64,000 nucleotides of DNA, from NCBI GenBank assembly GCA_030268105.1, contig BSDZ01000044.1, forward strand, positions 62,001-126,000, given 5' to 3'. The stretch comes from Volvox africanus. Its lineage: Eukaryota; Chlorophyta; Chlorophyceae; Chlamydomonadales; Volvocaceae. The position numbers were made by a program, and so were the translations under genes. Below the pieces are notes generated by a model. It did no database searches. It was not told where the DNA came from and saw only the letters and a list, made by a program, of their open reading frames with translations. Below are positions 47,748 to 64,000 of the stretch, piece by piece. Position 1 is the first letter of the stretch. Every line of letters starts with the position of its first letter.

Positions 47748-50700
47748 GCGCCGCTGCGGAGATATCTGAATCGCCCAATTGCTGGCCCCTTATCCTGGCA
47801 ACCGAAAGAGAAGCCCTACCCGAACCCGATGCCGTACATGCCGGTCTCTGGTCTGATTGCTGAGGTTTGGTTTACCTGGGCTTGCCGCTAACCTGGCGCA
47901 AGTAGGGGTCGAGGGGGAATGTAGGAGTTAAGGGCGAGGAGTTGGGGAATATTGAGGTTATAAAAGGTGGTGGGGAGCGGGACCCTGCACCGGTGATCTG
48001 ATCTGGTCAAGCTCGTTGCAATACGACCTTACCTCGCCAGATCTGATCTTTTGGATAATGTGATTCGGAGCAAGTGTGTGTTTGGACAGGTCGTGCCTGG
48101 CGTGACGTGCGCTGAGTGCATGGGAGGGTGGTAGAGGTGGGTGGGATAACAACGGAGAACGGACATGGAGATGAGAGGGGTTAGGTGCCCTCATCGTGCT
48201 GTTCACGAGGGGGTTTGAGCTGGGCTGGAGCGGTTGGGTGCTTGGACGAGTTGTGGTCGGCGCAGAGGGAGAGGTGGCAGAGACAGCGGTAGAGATGTGG
48301 AGAGGAGGAAGGGGAGGTAGAAAGGGGGAGAGAAGAGGGAAGAGGGAAGTGGAAAGAGAAGGGAGAGGTGACATACTTAAGGAATGGGACCGAAGCGCGA
48401 TGTAGAGCTAAACCTCGGAATGGAAGATATCTGTCTGCGCGAGGAGAGGTATGAGGGGATGAACGAGGGAGGTGGAGATCGATGGGGGTCGCGGTGCGTA
48501 TTAGCGGTGGTGACTACTCCGAGGGCACTTGGTGCTGACCCAGGGGCTGGGGCTTCGTGTGGCAACGTGACGGTAAGGGGAGAGAAGGTGCCGACGAACA
48601 TGGGTCCGGACACAGGCACACCACTAGTGACCCGCGTCGAGTCCCCTCCATTCAGGCTTAGCGTCGTTGCTGCTGATAGTTGTGATGCGATGCTTATGCC
48701 GGCAGCTGACGTCGGGTGGATTGGGCTCCGTCGTTGGCACTCGCCAGCGTCCACCAACGCACAGAAATGAACCAACGAGGCTAAAGTTGTATCACGACTT
48801 GGGATGGTCACCAACACGAACGTCAGTAAGTAATATTAGGTGTGAGATGTGTATTACATTGCGGTAATGTTGTCCTGGAATAGGGTTTTAGTCCTGGAAT
48901 AGGGCTGTGCTGAATTTTGGGTACAACTGAGACTGTCCCCGGAGCGGGATTCGTCTTTTCGGCGGTTTTGTATATTTTATCTTTGGTAACTCGAAAGCTC
49001 TTTTTTGATTACGGCGAACAAAAGCTTCTTCCTGGCAAATGCTAAGAGACCGCTCACCTGACAGGCCGCTCACCTTTAAAGCGATTAGTATTATTATTAA
49101 GATGAAGCTTTTAATGATACAACGGTAACAAAATGTCAGCTTGTCTTACCATGCGAAACCACAAAATGGTGGGGACCATTGCAAGTGAAAGAGAATTTCG
49201 CGCGTTGGTCTCGGAGCCCATTAAGCTTCAACGGGAGCCTGTATTTGCATAAGGCAGATTTAGAATTTTACCTCGTTCATGTAATAGTCTAGCTAGGATG
49301 CTGGTATTTAATGATAAAGTCGTGTGTTTAATGATCAAACGAATTCAGTTACTACGCTGAGCATCGCGGGAGGTAACTGACAGTTATCAAACATGTGCAT
49401 GGGAAACGTGTTCCTCAGCCCACTTGGAGAAGTACTCGTGTACTAGTCCATTTACTAGTACTACATTTGCCCTTCCCGACAGTGCAGTAGTCGAATTTGT
49501 AAAAGCGCTTAGGATTTTGTCAAGGGCCTCTGGATGGCTGTGCCTCAAGCGTGATCAATGATTGAGCATCCTCATTGATAGCGGTTGAAGTGTGATATGG
49601 GCACCACTATGAAACGTGGAAGGTGTGGCGAATCTGCAACCCTGAACGAACTCGCATATATAACTGTAAGAACACTATGTTGGCACCCCGTGGCTGCATT
49701 GTAACTCTGCGAGAGCTGCTTATCAATTCTGCTGCACCATACGGCGCAGAAAATGATGAAGGTCCTGGCCCATGTCAGTGAAATCGTTACAATTGGCTGC
49801 ACGACTGGCTTATAAAGACATCAGCACCACATTTATAGACGATAGAATGCGTAAGTATCAAATATGGGATTAGTTATCTCATCACGGGGCAGGCAGGATA
49901 CGAGAAATATAGTCCCATGAGTGAGATGGGGTACGGCGCTCTGCTGCTGGACGAGCGAGCGAGGAGTGAATGAGGGCCAAAGGAACGAACGAACGAAACG
50001 CTAACATGTGTGCGGGTACCGTCGAAGACGTCGCCATGTCTTACAAACACGCTTAAGGAGTAATACTACCGTGCGTGGAATTTACCAATGCAAATATCTC
50101 CCAGCGTATGACGACACTGGTACTTAATTGCTTGACGGAGCCATTTCGGGTTTTCTCGCCATTCAGATTATCAATGTCGGTGTACACACCATATGCATGC
50201 TCCTACTCGCTCCTACTTCAATCGAACCGGCAGACGATGGAAAAATACCATTTGATGACGACATATGTACGGCATATATACGACATCTGTTGACATCCAA
50301 GGCCCAAGATCCTTCTAACCACTGATCAGCTAACGAATGTACATATGACTTGCTTCACTTAGGGCATACACTGACCAGCCACTTCGCTAAACTTCATTTA
50401 CTACATGCATCCCGACGCCCAATCCGATGCTTTTCTTTCTTCATTTCCCACGTCTTAAGTACCCTGCATATCAATGTCTACCAACTCTTGCCGTATTTCT
50501 CGTACCGTACCTGTCGTACACTGCCTTCCTACCTGTCTGCCGTACAGTACTTTCTACCATGCTTGTTTAGGGATTTTTCATCACCAGGTCCTAGTACGAC
50601 ATCCAGCCTCACCTCCAACATACATCGCCTGCTGCATGCCATCCTCTGATTGATATTGCGTGTCCTGTCGTACGTATCTTGTCTGTCGTACACTCTGTCG

Positions 50701-52204
50701 TCTGTCCTGTTTGTCTGCTCAGATCCTAACATACAATATGTCTAGTTCTGGATTGAAAATAAATCTGCTACAGCTTCCATAAAACCTGCTACTGCTGTAC
50801 TACCACCACCATACAATGTCTTCCCCTATTTCTGCCGCTACCCGCCAACAAAGGCAGCAAAATGGTGCGATTAGCAAAAGCAGCACCTGACATCGATGGG
50901 GCGAAAGACATGCTCCACGCACAGTGAGGATTGGGTGGAGTGTGTCATGATATTGCGGTCTGAAGGAACACGTCGATCTTTGGCATGGTGCACACACTGG
51001 TGTTCGTACATTTGTACCCCATACATATGCGTGGTGGAATTCCGCTCCTCCGACTGCCGTACATATGAATACCCGAGCAAATACGCAAACACGAGCAGCC
51101 TCGTGCTCACTGACCGATGGGTCGACACCCAACACCTAACAGCGTCAATGATCTGGGTCGCCAAAATCCGGATCTATAGAACCTCTCTGTACGTACCGCT
51201 CCAGTGTTGACGAGAGCTCTGGGCGAAGACAGCTATCGAGAGCCAGGGATGGATGGATGGATGCAGTTTCTAATGAGGAATCTATGTGCGAATAAGAAGT
51301 CGATTGATGCTCCGAAACCGCGATCCAAGTGAACTGCTCACAAAAATGCAGCAAACCATTGCTAAGGGCGACCGGTGTTTGCTCACCCACGCTCGTCGAG
51401 GAGATAGTCGTCTGAGCACGACCAGCGCCGCCACCGCCATCACCACCTCTCCAAGCAACACTTCACATTTGTAAAATGCGCGCCACAGCACGAGCATTAC
51501 TAAGGAATAGTACGGACCTGCTGGGATCAACTATGCATCTACCTACTACAGAGATCCGTCAACCGATATCTAGCAAACGTCGTCATGCTCTCCCATGCAT
51601 CCCTGAATCTGACGACCCCCACCACCACGATACATGCTAGCCCAAACGCCAAGCAGTTCCGATGTGTACGAACTGACCTCCTCAACTTCCTGTGGGGTGT
51701 GCTGTCTCCGAGGTTCCGCTCCCAAAGAGTCCATCGTACCCCCTTGCCGCTGTACTGCTGGCGCGACGCGGAGAGAGAGAGATGTTTGGGTTCCGCGATT
51801 CGGTGACTTCGGACTCCCACCGCTCTTATGATGCTTCCCGCCGGCATCCTGCTACTACCCGCGCGCACTTCCGCCTGTCCGTCTGTCCTTCTTGTCTTCT
51901 CGCCCCTCCCTCCCTTTCGCCCACCCTCCCTCCCTCATGTCGTACTCCGATTATCGCTCCCCATTGCGAATGAATTAAACATCTTACCCTCATCGCACCA
52001 CAGACATAGTCGGTTGGCGGAAACGGTCACTAACAGCCCTACAAGTAACATGATACTGAAATAACGGACTCGACCTTCAGCGTCCGGCTCTCCGTTCCAA
52101 GCCCCGATCTCCCCAGCTAATTGGTGCTGTTGAGGGTTGCCAAGAGTCCCGTGGCCTCAGAGGACAGGGATGTACCTCCTCCGATTGTTCAAAAGGAACG
52201 AATA
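47748..52204. other. Long stretch without a recognised gene
   Basis: After the FtsH-like stop there are only short or poorly composed open frames. Local features are purine-rich AGAGGGAGAG sequence near 48260-48370, a GAACGAAC run near 49985, TGTCGTAC-type repeats at about 50490-50710, and a GATGGATGGATG tract near 51248. No domain, RNA gene or mobile element could be assigned. Confidence 0.4.
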
Positions 52205-52805
<601 letters not shown>

Positions 52806-55800
52806 ACCCGACACAAACTCGTTCACAAGACGCCCCATACCATTCCGTCAGACACACAGAAGATGAGGGCCGGGGTGAACAAAGGTCTGGTTACGCTTTC
52901 CCCCCTAACACCCGGCACCCTCATCCGCACATCACTACCACCTCCTACTAGCTCTCAGCAGCTCCGTACTCTACCATCCCAGCTACCCCCCTCCCCAAGC
53001 GCGATTTCACGTGTTGCTGTGCTCTGCCGGCAACCTCTGAGGTCCGCTTCATCATGCAGGCCCCTGAGGCAGGTAGGCAGGTAGGCAGGTAGTCTTGAGG
53101 AAAAGAGCGCTGAGACTGGCCGGGGAGTTGCAGACGACCAGCACATGTGGCGAGCAGATGTAACCGCTTGACCGCTTGACCCGCCTCCAGAGGACCCTGT
53201 GATGGGCACCCCCCTGCGGCTGAAGCCTGAGTGGGGAGTGACGCTGACCTTTCGCTGCTGTTGCACGCAAACACGCGGGACTGGTCATCCTGGACATAAA
53301 CCTGACGTACGTCGGGTACGTCGTCTGTGGCCCGCGCACGCAATCACGCTGGGGCCGAATCCTCCCTTCGTGCGCCCCTCGCAAATGGCGTCAACGCTGT
53401 TGTAGGTGAGAAGAGCATCTCGCACACTTCAACAACATGCAAAATATGGAGAGCAGAATCGCTCCAAATTGAGACCTCGGCCCTCCGGGAGCGGCAGCAG
53501 TGGCCGTTACCATGGCCCGCGCGAGGCCAAATTTACTCGCTTCCGTTGCCGTCCGATGCCCGGGATTGGGCTCCGCCCGCGCTTGCAGTCCGCTAAATTT
53601 AAAGCCATCCAGGAACATGAATTAGCCATCGGGTGGCCGCAGCGACCACTTCCTATGACGGAAACGGCCAACCATAAACTGTTATGTAGCTGGCTCGCCT
53701 TAGATACAAATAAGATAATATACTGTTCCAATGGCTGAACGAAGCGATATATGTCGATATTATTATCCCCTTGCAAGGAAAAAATTGAGCGCTGCATGCG
53801 GTGGATATGAAAGGGCACAAGCAAAGCGGTTGTAATGTAAAGGGAGCGGCCACCCACTAAAACCGGAACGCAGAAACCCCCTACCTGACCGACATATCAT
53901 CAACAGAATATAAACTCTTAAGACGGATCATTTGTACGTGCGACTTGGCTGGGCTGTAAGGCCGGGGGGTAACGACGTGCTGGACATTGGTCCGCGTTTT
54001 CCAGCTGTTGAGCCCCAGCAGGGCGCAGACCTAAGCTGCAGAGGCTTGGTAGCAGCCCATTCGGTACTGAGTGTTCGAGGTAAACAAGTCAGTGCTTGCC
54101 CGTAAAAGGACTACCATGTCTCAAATGAGCAGGTGTTAAAGAATCGTAACTTGAGACTTCTGCCACTCACCAGCCTTTATAGTGGGCAAATTCCTGCATA
54201 GCTCCATTAGATGATAGTCATTAGCGTTTGGACCGGTTTCCATAGCCCAATGAACCAATTAAAAAGCGACGGCGCACTTCCTTCTGAAAAATCGATCTCG
54301 TCAAATAACAATTTCTTATTTATGAGCACATCAGGTAGCAACTGATTGGGGAATCAGCATGTAGGCTGAGCTAATCTTCCCTATCCGGCAGACGAGCGCG
54401 CAAGCACAGGTAAATTGGATGAGATGTACAGTTATTGCGACCTACTAATGAACATAATGTGTTTCATAATAATAACGGCATGAAACGGTATTCAGTGATG
54501 GTGTACGCGCTCCCGTAATACTTCAACGGTAACATGAGTACGGACTAGCAGCATCCTAGTTTCGACAGGTGCCAATATTGTCACCCAGTCACAAACCTCA
54601 CTGGGGATCTCGCCGTGTTACATATTATTAAGAATATGAACATATGAAAGTCGTAATTGGGTTATGTTGAAGTTGTGAATATTAATACCTCTTAACGACG
54701 ACGTTTCCGACAAAAATCTCTCATAGATGTAACGATGCCCTCGGCATGCAGCACTACCTCAATTCAGATCTTAAACCAAAAGGCCCAACTTACGATGCTA
54801 CGTAAATGCTTTTTTGAAAAACAGAAATCACTTCAAGCGCTTGACAAGCACCAAATCTTGAACTTGTCATATACAAGGAATTCATGACTATTTATGTATT
54901 GCATCGTGCCGTAAGTCCTGACGAGGGTCCTGAGAACTGCCATTAAGGTTACAAGGGAACACTTGGTCCCACGCGCCCTTCCATGAGCCTCATACCATGG
55001 TGTGTATCAAAACATAGCATACATACAAACATAGCCTTCCGAGCTAGTAAAACAGGCAAGCAATAAAGCTCGCAGCTCCAACGAAAGCGAGGGTATATAA
55101 CGGTGAATAGGAAGTAGGAAAAACTAGGTAAGCGTCCTGCCTGTCCTGAAAGTCGAGTCACAATCCTCCTTCTGAACTCTGACGTGGAGTGGAATGTAAT
55201 TTGGAGTGAACTTGTGGGAAATCATATATCAAGGTAATAAATAGGATTGGCATCGCAGGTACCGTAAATTGCAGAAGTATAGTGTGTGTAGGATAGGGGG
55301 GTACATCACCCGTGGCTACTAACCTGGCAGTCCCTACCTTCCCCGGTGTTTCGGGGCACCCTCATCCAGTCTCCCATGCCGACTTCTCCGAAATCAGTGG
55401 TTTTCCCAGGTTCAGCACCCACCACCAGCATCCAGCGGAATCTGCCGAATTAACTAAGGCGTCAACTCCGCTACTGGTCAGCTCGCAGGTCACTTTCATT
55501 GGGGTCGTCACCGTCCATCGACATGGGGGCACCCTGCCCTTAACTTTAAGGTCTTTGGCCCGCTCTCTGTCAGGGTAGAACCTGGAACTTCAGGGGCATA
55601 TTAGTCGTGCCATAACAGTCGTGCCTGAACACAGAAGTATGTGTACGTAGCATGCCGCCACAAATACCAACCTTTTTGTCGAAATTGGATATCTCCTGGA
55701 GGTCACGCACCTCTCATTCCTTCCCAATTCCTATCGCTTCCCTAAGGAAGGGCATACCATAAAGCACTCAATGCCGCCGTACTGTATCACTGTACCATCC

Positions 55801-58424
55801 GTACCCTGCCCAGGCGATGCGAAGTCGAAGAAACGCCTCACCTACCTTCATGCCGTTTCATTTAGAATGCGTAGGAATTGAGATAACGAAATTATCGGGA
55901 TAAATAAAAACTGGAACAACAAACAACCGAAAAGGGGGCCAAAGGCGAAGTGACCGAGGGTGAGTCATCAGGCGGGCGAAGCAAGCAAGATCGGATGCGG
56001 GGGCTGTCGAAGGTTGGGCAATGGCTGGTGCTCATATTCATATGAACATGCTCAATCGGTCATCACCCCCGCAGAAATAAGTGGCACCAGACGTGGTTGC
56101 AATGCAACTTCCATTCCCCCTATATTTCCATCCCCCCTATACCCTATGTATAGACGTTTCAAAATCGCTCAGATGAGCCAAAGCGGGCACTGGAGGACTG
56201 AGGAAACCTTGACAGAATGGAACCGTGGTGCAAGGCGGGCTAAGTTGGAGGCCTGATACGTCCCGATATGCGGCGGATAACGTGACATTGATACTCAGAA
56301 GCACAGGTGGTTGGTCGTGGGGCAGCGGAACGACGTGCCAGGGCGGTTTTCGCCCGGAGAGATATGTCCATAAGTGGGGCCTAATTAGGCAACCGCAAGA
56401 GAGCGCAATGGAAACGAGACAGACGGGCACAATGACTTACTGATTGCCTGAAACTTAAAAATGTATTTAAGAATGAGCTTTATTGATGAGTGTGATGATA
56501 TTAATTTTGTCAAAGCATTTTCTAAGTATTTATGGCAACTGTAAGAAGGCACCACAGACACATTCAGACAGGTAACAACGCCTATACCAACGAAATTTTG
56601 CAACGGGAAACGCGTGCCTGTTTAAGATAGCATGCTTCTTTCTCACTTGTAAAATATTTTCTTCATGCGGAAATACGCAATCCTGTATGGTAACCTGTAA
56701 CCCTTTACGTAAACTCCCCTCACAAGTCTAATTTTTCATGGGGTTGCTTTTGGGAAACTTCTTATAGTACCGAAACAATTTTTAAGTAGTATGTTGTTGT
56801 ACATGTCCGTTTGTCGCCGGTCAGGGCCGTGGTCCCAGGCGGTCCCCGGCCTGACAATCCTAGACCTGCCTCCACCGCCACTCATGGCCTACTTTGATAT
56901 TAAGCAGCATATCCTTATGAACCTGTCTACATGTCTGTGTCTACGTCTGCAAGTGCTGCTCCACATCCTCGTGCCCCGGTGTCATGTTGCCTGGCTCTCT
57001 TCTAAGAATTTGCAAATTGACGAGGGACGTACAGATGATGCAGATATGTCGGATGCGTGATAGATTGAACACATGCTAGCGGACAGGGAGACAGACGAAA
57101 CCCAGTAATCAGTCACTGTCGTTGAAGAGCTGCCAGGCCCAACATGCAAGGGACCACATAATTCCCGTTACCACGTAAGGGAGTTACCCACACCGGCGTC
57201 ACAAAGATGAAAGGGGCCACGCCGGACCGACCCAAACGTCACGGTCAGACGTACGGAAACAAATACACCGCGTTCTTTCCAGCCAGGGACAGTAGCCCCG
57301 CAGTATGTGTCATCATTCCGGCCAGTCATTCAACTCCAGAGCCCTCACCACACCGCATACACCCACCCACCCCACCCCGGACCGCTAGTGGATGTGGATG
57401 ACGTCATCGGCTCCACTCCGCTGCGCTGTGCTGTCCTCTTCTCTCCCTTTCTCTTGTGGACACCGCCTGTTCCTCCGCCCTCCCTTACCCCCATCCTCAT
57501 GCTGGGGACCGCCACGGCAGGGGAATGATCCTCCTTCCCCCTCCCCTCCCTCCTGCGCCGGCGGTCATCTCTCAACGTCTGAAGGCGAGGGACATTTGGA
57601 GCACCCTTCGGCCCCTCCCCCTTCGCAGTCCGCGGATTTGGGATCGAGCATGAACGACTCCCAACCCACGGATCCAATTTCTTTCCCCCTCGCAACGCTA
57701 TTGTGAATGATGACATGAACAATCGACGCGTTTAGCTCCACATTCGGTTTCGGGTTTTCGATCTGAGTGCCGTACCCAAGCCAGCATTCGGCCCTCGGCA
57801 CACTGCTATTCCCTGAGCTGTCACTATCGCGCCAGACCGACCACCTTGCTAACAAAAGCAGTTACCAGGATATCCAGACGACGTCTCCGATACGTCCGTC
57901 TCTCCAGCTGAGAACTGAAGACACGTCCCTGGAGCCCGGGCCCCACTTCCCCAGCATCGGAGACCGATTCTTCGCTCCCCCAGCACCGCCTGCCTTCATT
58001 ATATCTCTACCTCAAAACAGTTAGCTACCTCCCCGGACCTTCTTCCCCCCCCTCCAGCCCGCCCATCTGCCAGCCTTTCCCTTCTTCCCTCCCCCCGCCA
58101 GGCTCGACGCGACCTCACAACAAAACCCGCATCTACTCCCGCCTAAAGAATGAAGTACGACCTGTTCGACCGTCCACAATGTCGTCATGTGCCCGCTATC
58201 ACCCCCGCGAACCTCATCCGCCTGCGCCTCAGTTGCTTTCCACAACAACAGCGGTCGCCGTTTTCAGCCGCACCACCGCCGTTCCTGTGGCCTACCAGCC
58301 AGGACAAGGTAGGCTGGTAGACAAACGGAAGCCCCAATCAGATCGTTGGAAGGTTGATCACCCGCCGTGCACTCTATGACCCCGGCTGCAACCGCTTCTG
58401 CAACAGATTTTGAAGCCCGCGGGT
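52806..58424. other. Long stretch without a recognised gene
   Basis: No domain-like frame on either strand. A small GTAGGCAG tandem occurs at about 53068-53095. An AT-rich patch at 56440-56600 and pyrimidine-rich stretches at 57420-57560 and 58030-58110 were seen. The right end is the 3' flank of ABCE1 on the minus strand. Confidence 0.4.
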
Positions 58425-63272
<4,848 letters not shown>

Positions 63273-64000
63273 CTAAAAGCTCCAGGGAGGACACAGCAGG
63301 GGCAGGAGGAGAGACATCACCAGGAGGGTGGATACCATCAAACCAATTTAACCAAACATCAAGATGAGCAGGAGGACAGTCCAAGGAAGGAAAGGAAAGA
63401 GCACGGCAAGTGATAAGAGGGGATGGTATTCAGGGGCTAAGGACTCCCGCCGCACGTGGAACGTGATGTTTCGCTGGTTTCGGATCATTAGGGTGTTTGC
63501 CGGGTAGGGGTGGGGGCTAGGCATATCTGGAGATCGGGATGTACTCCGGAGGTATGTACTTTTCAGGGCTGCGCCGCGAGGATCAGACAACCATTTTTTA
63601 GCCATTAGGATACGAAAAGTGAGGAGGGTCACTTGAGCATGAATGCGTGTCCGTACAGCAGTGAAGGTGCTAATGGTTGATTGTGTATCGCGGACGTCAC
63701 GGAGGACGTCGGGGTATACCCCACCGGGCCGAAGGGCGGTAGCCGGGCACAAGAGGCAACCCCTCACCGCGATCGAGTTATGAAGCCCACTACTTTGGCG
63801 TCCCAGCGAAACTGTGCATCGGCGTTGCGTTAATGCGCCGAGCCAGGTTAGAAAGGACGCACTGACAGCAGTTGCAGAAGGCGAGCTAGTTCCGTTCCCC
63901 TGGTTAACCCTTACGTTCATGATCTAATACATTCTGGACCGCTGGTAAAGCTTGAAAACCATCGCCATGAATGTGGTGTACTACGCCCTGCCTTGGAATG
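63273..64000 (-). other. ABCE1: Upstream intron of ABCE1 running off the window
   Basis: No ABCE1-like exon is found between 63273 and the right end, so this appears to be intron. It holds the second copy of the dispersed repeat and otherwise nothing recognised. The acceptor for the exon at 63272 reads CTTTTAG on the minus strand. Confidence 0.6.
63798..63862. repeat. Dispersed repeat, copy 2 (ABCE1 upstream intron)
   Basis: Same sequence as 62999-63068 apart from an extra T in GTTAATGCGCC and one A fewer in the GTTAGAAAGG part. It lies in the intron upstream of exon 63183-63272. Confidence 0.8.

Noticed and set aside
48384..48817. Overlapping 128- and 146-codon frames on both strands
   Set aside because: No domain, no splice context and biased composition only; not enough to call a gene.

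Overview
The window looks like nuclear DNA of a chlamydomonadalean (volvocine-type) green alga. The evidence is short exons split by many GT-AG introns with pyrimidine-rich acceptors, a chloroplast-type pyruvate:ferredoxin oxidoreductase with a transit-like leader, a ciliary gene (CFAP299), TGTAA polyadenylation-like motifs behind several genes, CCCTAAAA telomere-like motifs in introns, and GC-rich exons set in lower-GC intergenic DNA.

Layout, left to right. 1-1269: no recognised gene. 1270-5918 (+): ankyrin-repeat gene in which ten consecutive repeats each fill one 99-nt exon. 5919-9400: no recognised gene. 9401-11319 (+): unknown protein with an HMG-box-like segment and a long acidic, Ser-rich tail. 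11939-14925: wrecked Ty1/copia retrotransposon made of two pieces in opposite orientation. 16382-19609 (+): CFAP299, six exons, with a bacterial IS256-type transposase fragment in intron 3. 20387-21122: inverted-repeat element. 21664-27063 (+): F-box/LRR-type gene with a bacterial-like ORF in its first intron. 27779-32044 (+): large TrmB-type tRNA (guanine-N7) methyltransferase, with a 529-bp tandem duplication across its intron 1/exon 2 border. 32827-33857: coding-like open frames of unknown nature. 33946-40925 (+): PFR1 in 15 exons. 42834-47747 (+): FtsH-like AAA+ ATPase in nine exons that lacks the M41 peptidase. 47748-58424: about 10.7 kb without a recognisable gene, containing a roughly 600-bp CAT/CAC microsatellite. 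58425 to beyond the right end (-): ABCE1/RLI1, ten exons visible, with a bacterial DDE transposase fragment in one intron that begins exactly at the 5' splice site.

The genes are independent eukaryotic units: dark/anoxic chloroplast metabolism (PFR1), organelle membrane AAA+ activity (FtsH-like), translation and tRNA modification (ABCE1, TrmB), cilium (CFAP299) and protein-interaction scaffolds (ankyrin, F-box/LRR). The most unusual pattern is that three introns carry AT-rich, bacterial-type coding fragments (IS256 transposase, a second DDE transposase, a DUF1398-like ORF). This suggests transfer from an AT-rich bacterium, such as an intracellular rickettsia-like endosymbiont, with introns acting as landing sites and, in ABCE1, possibly as a product of the insertion. 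Exon borders were read by eye from splice consensus, reading phase and protein homology. Reading phase closes in every multi-exon model given here.
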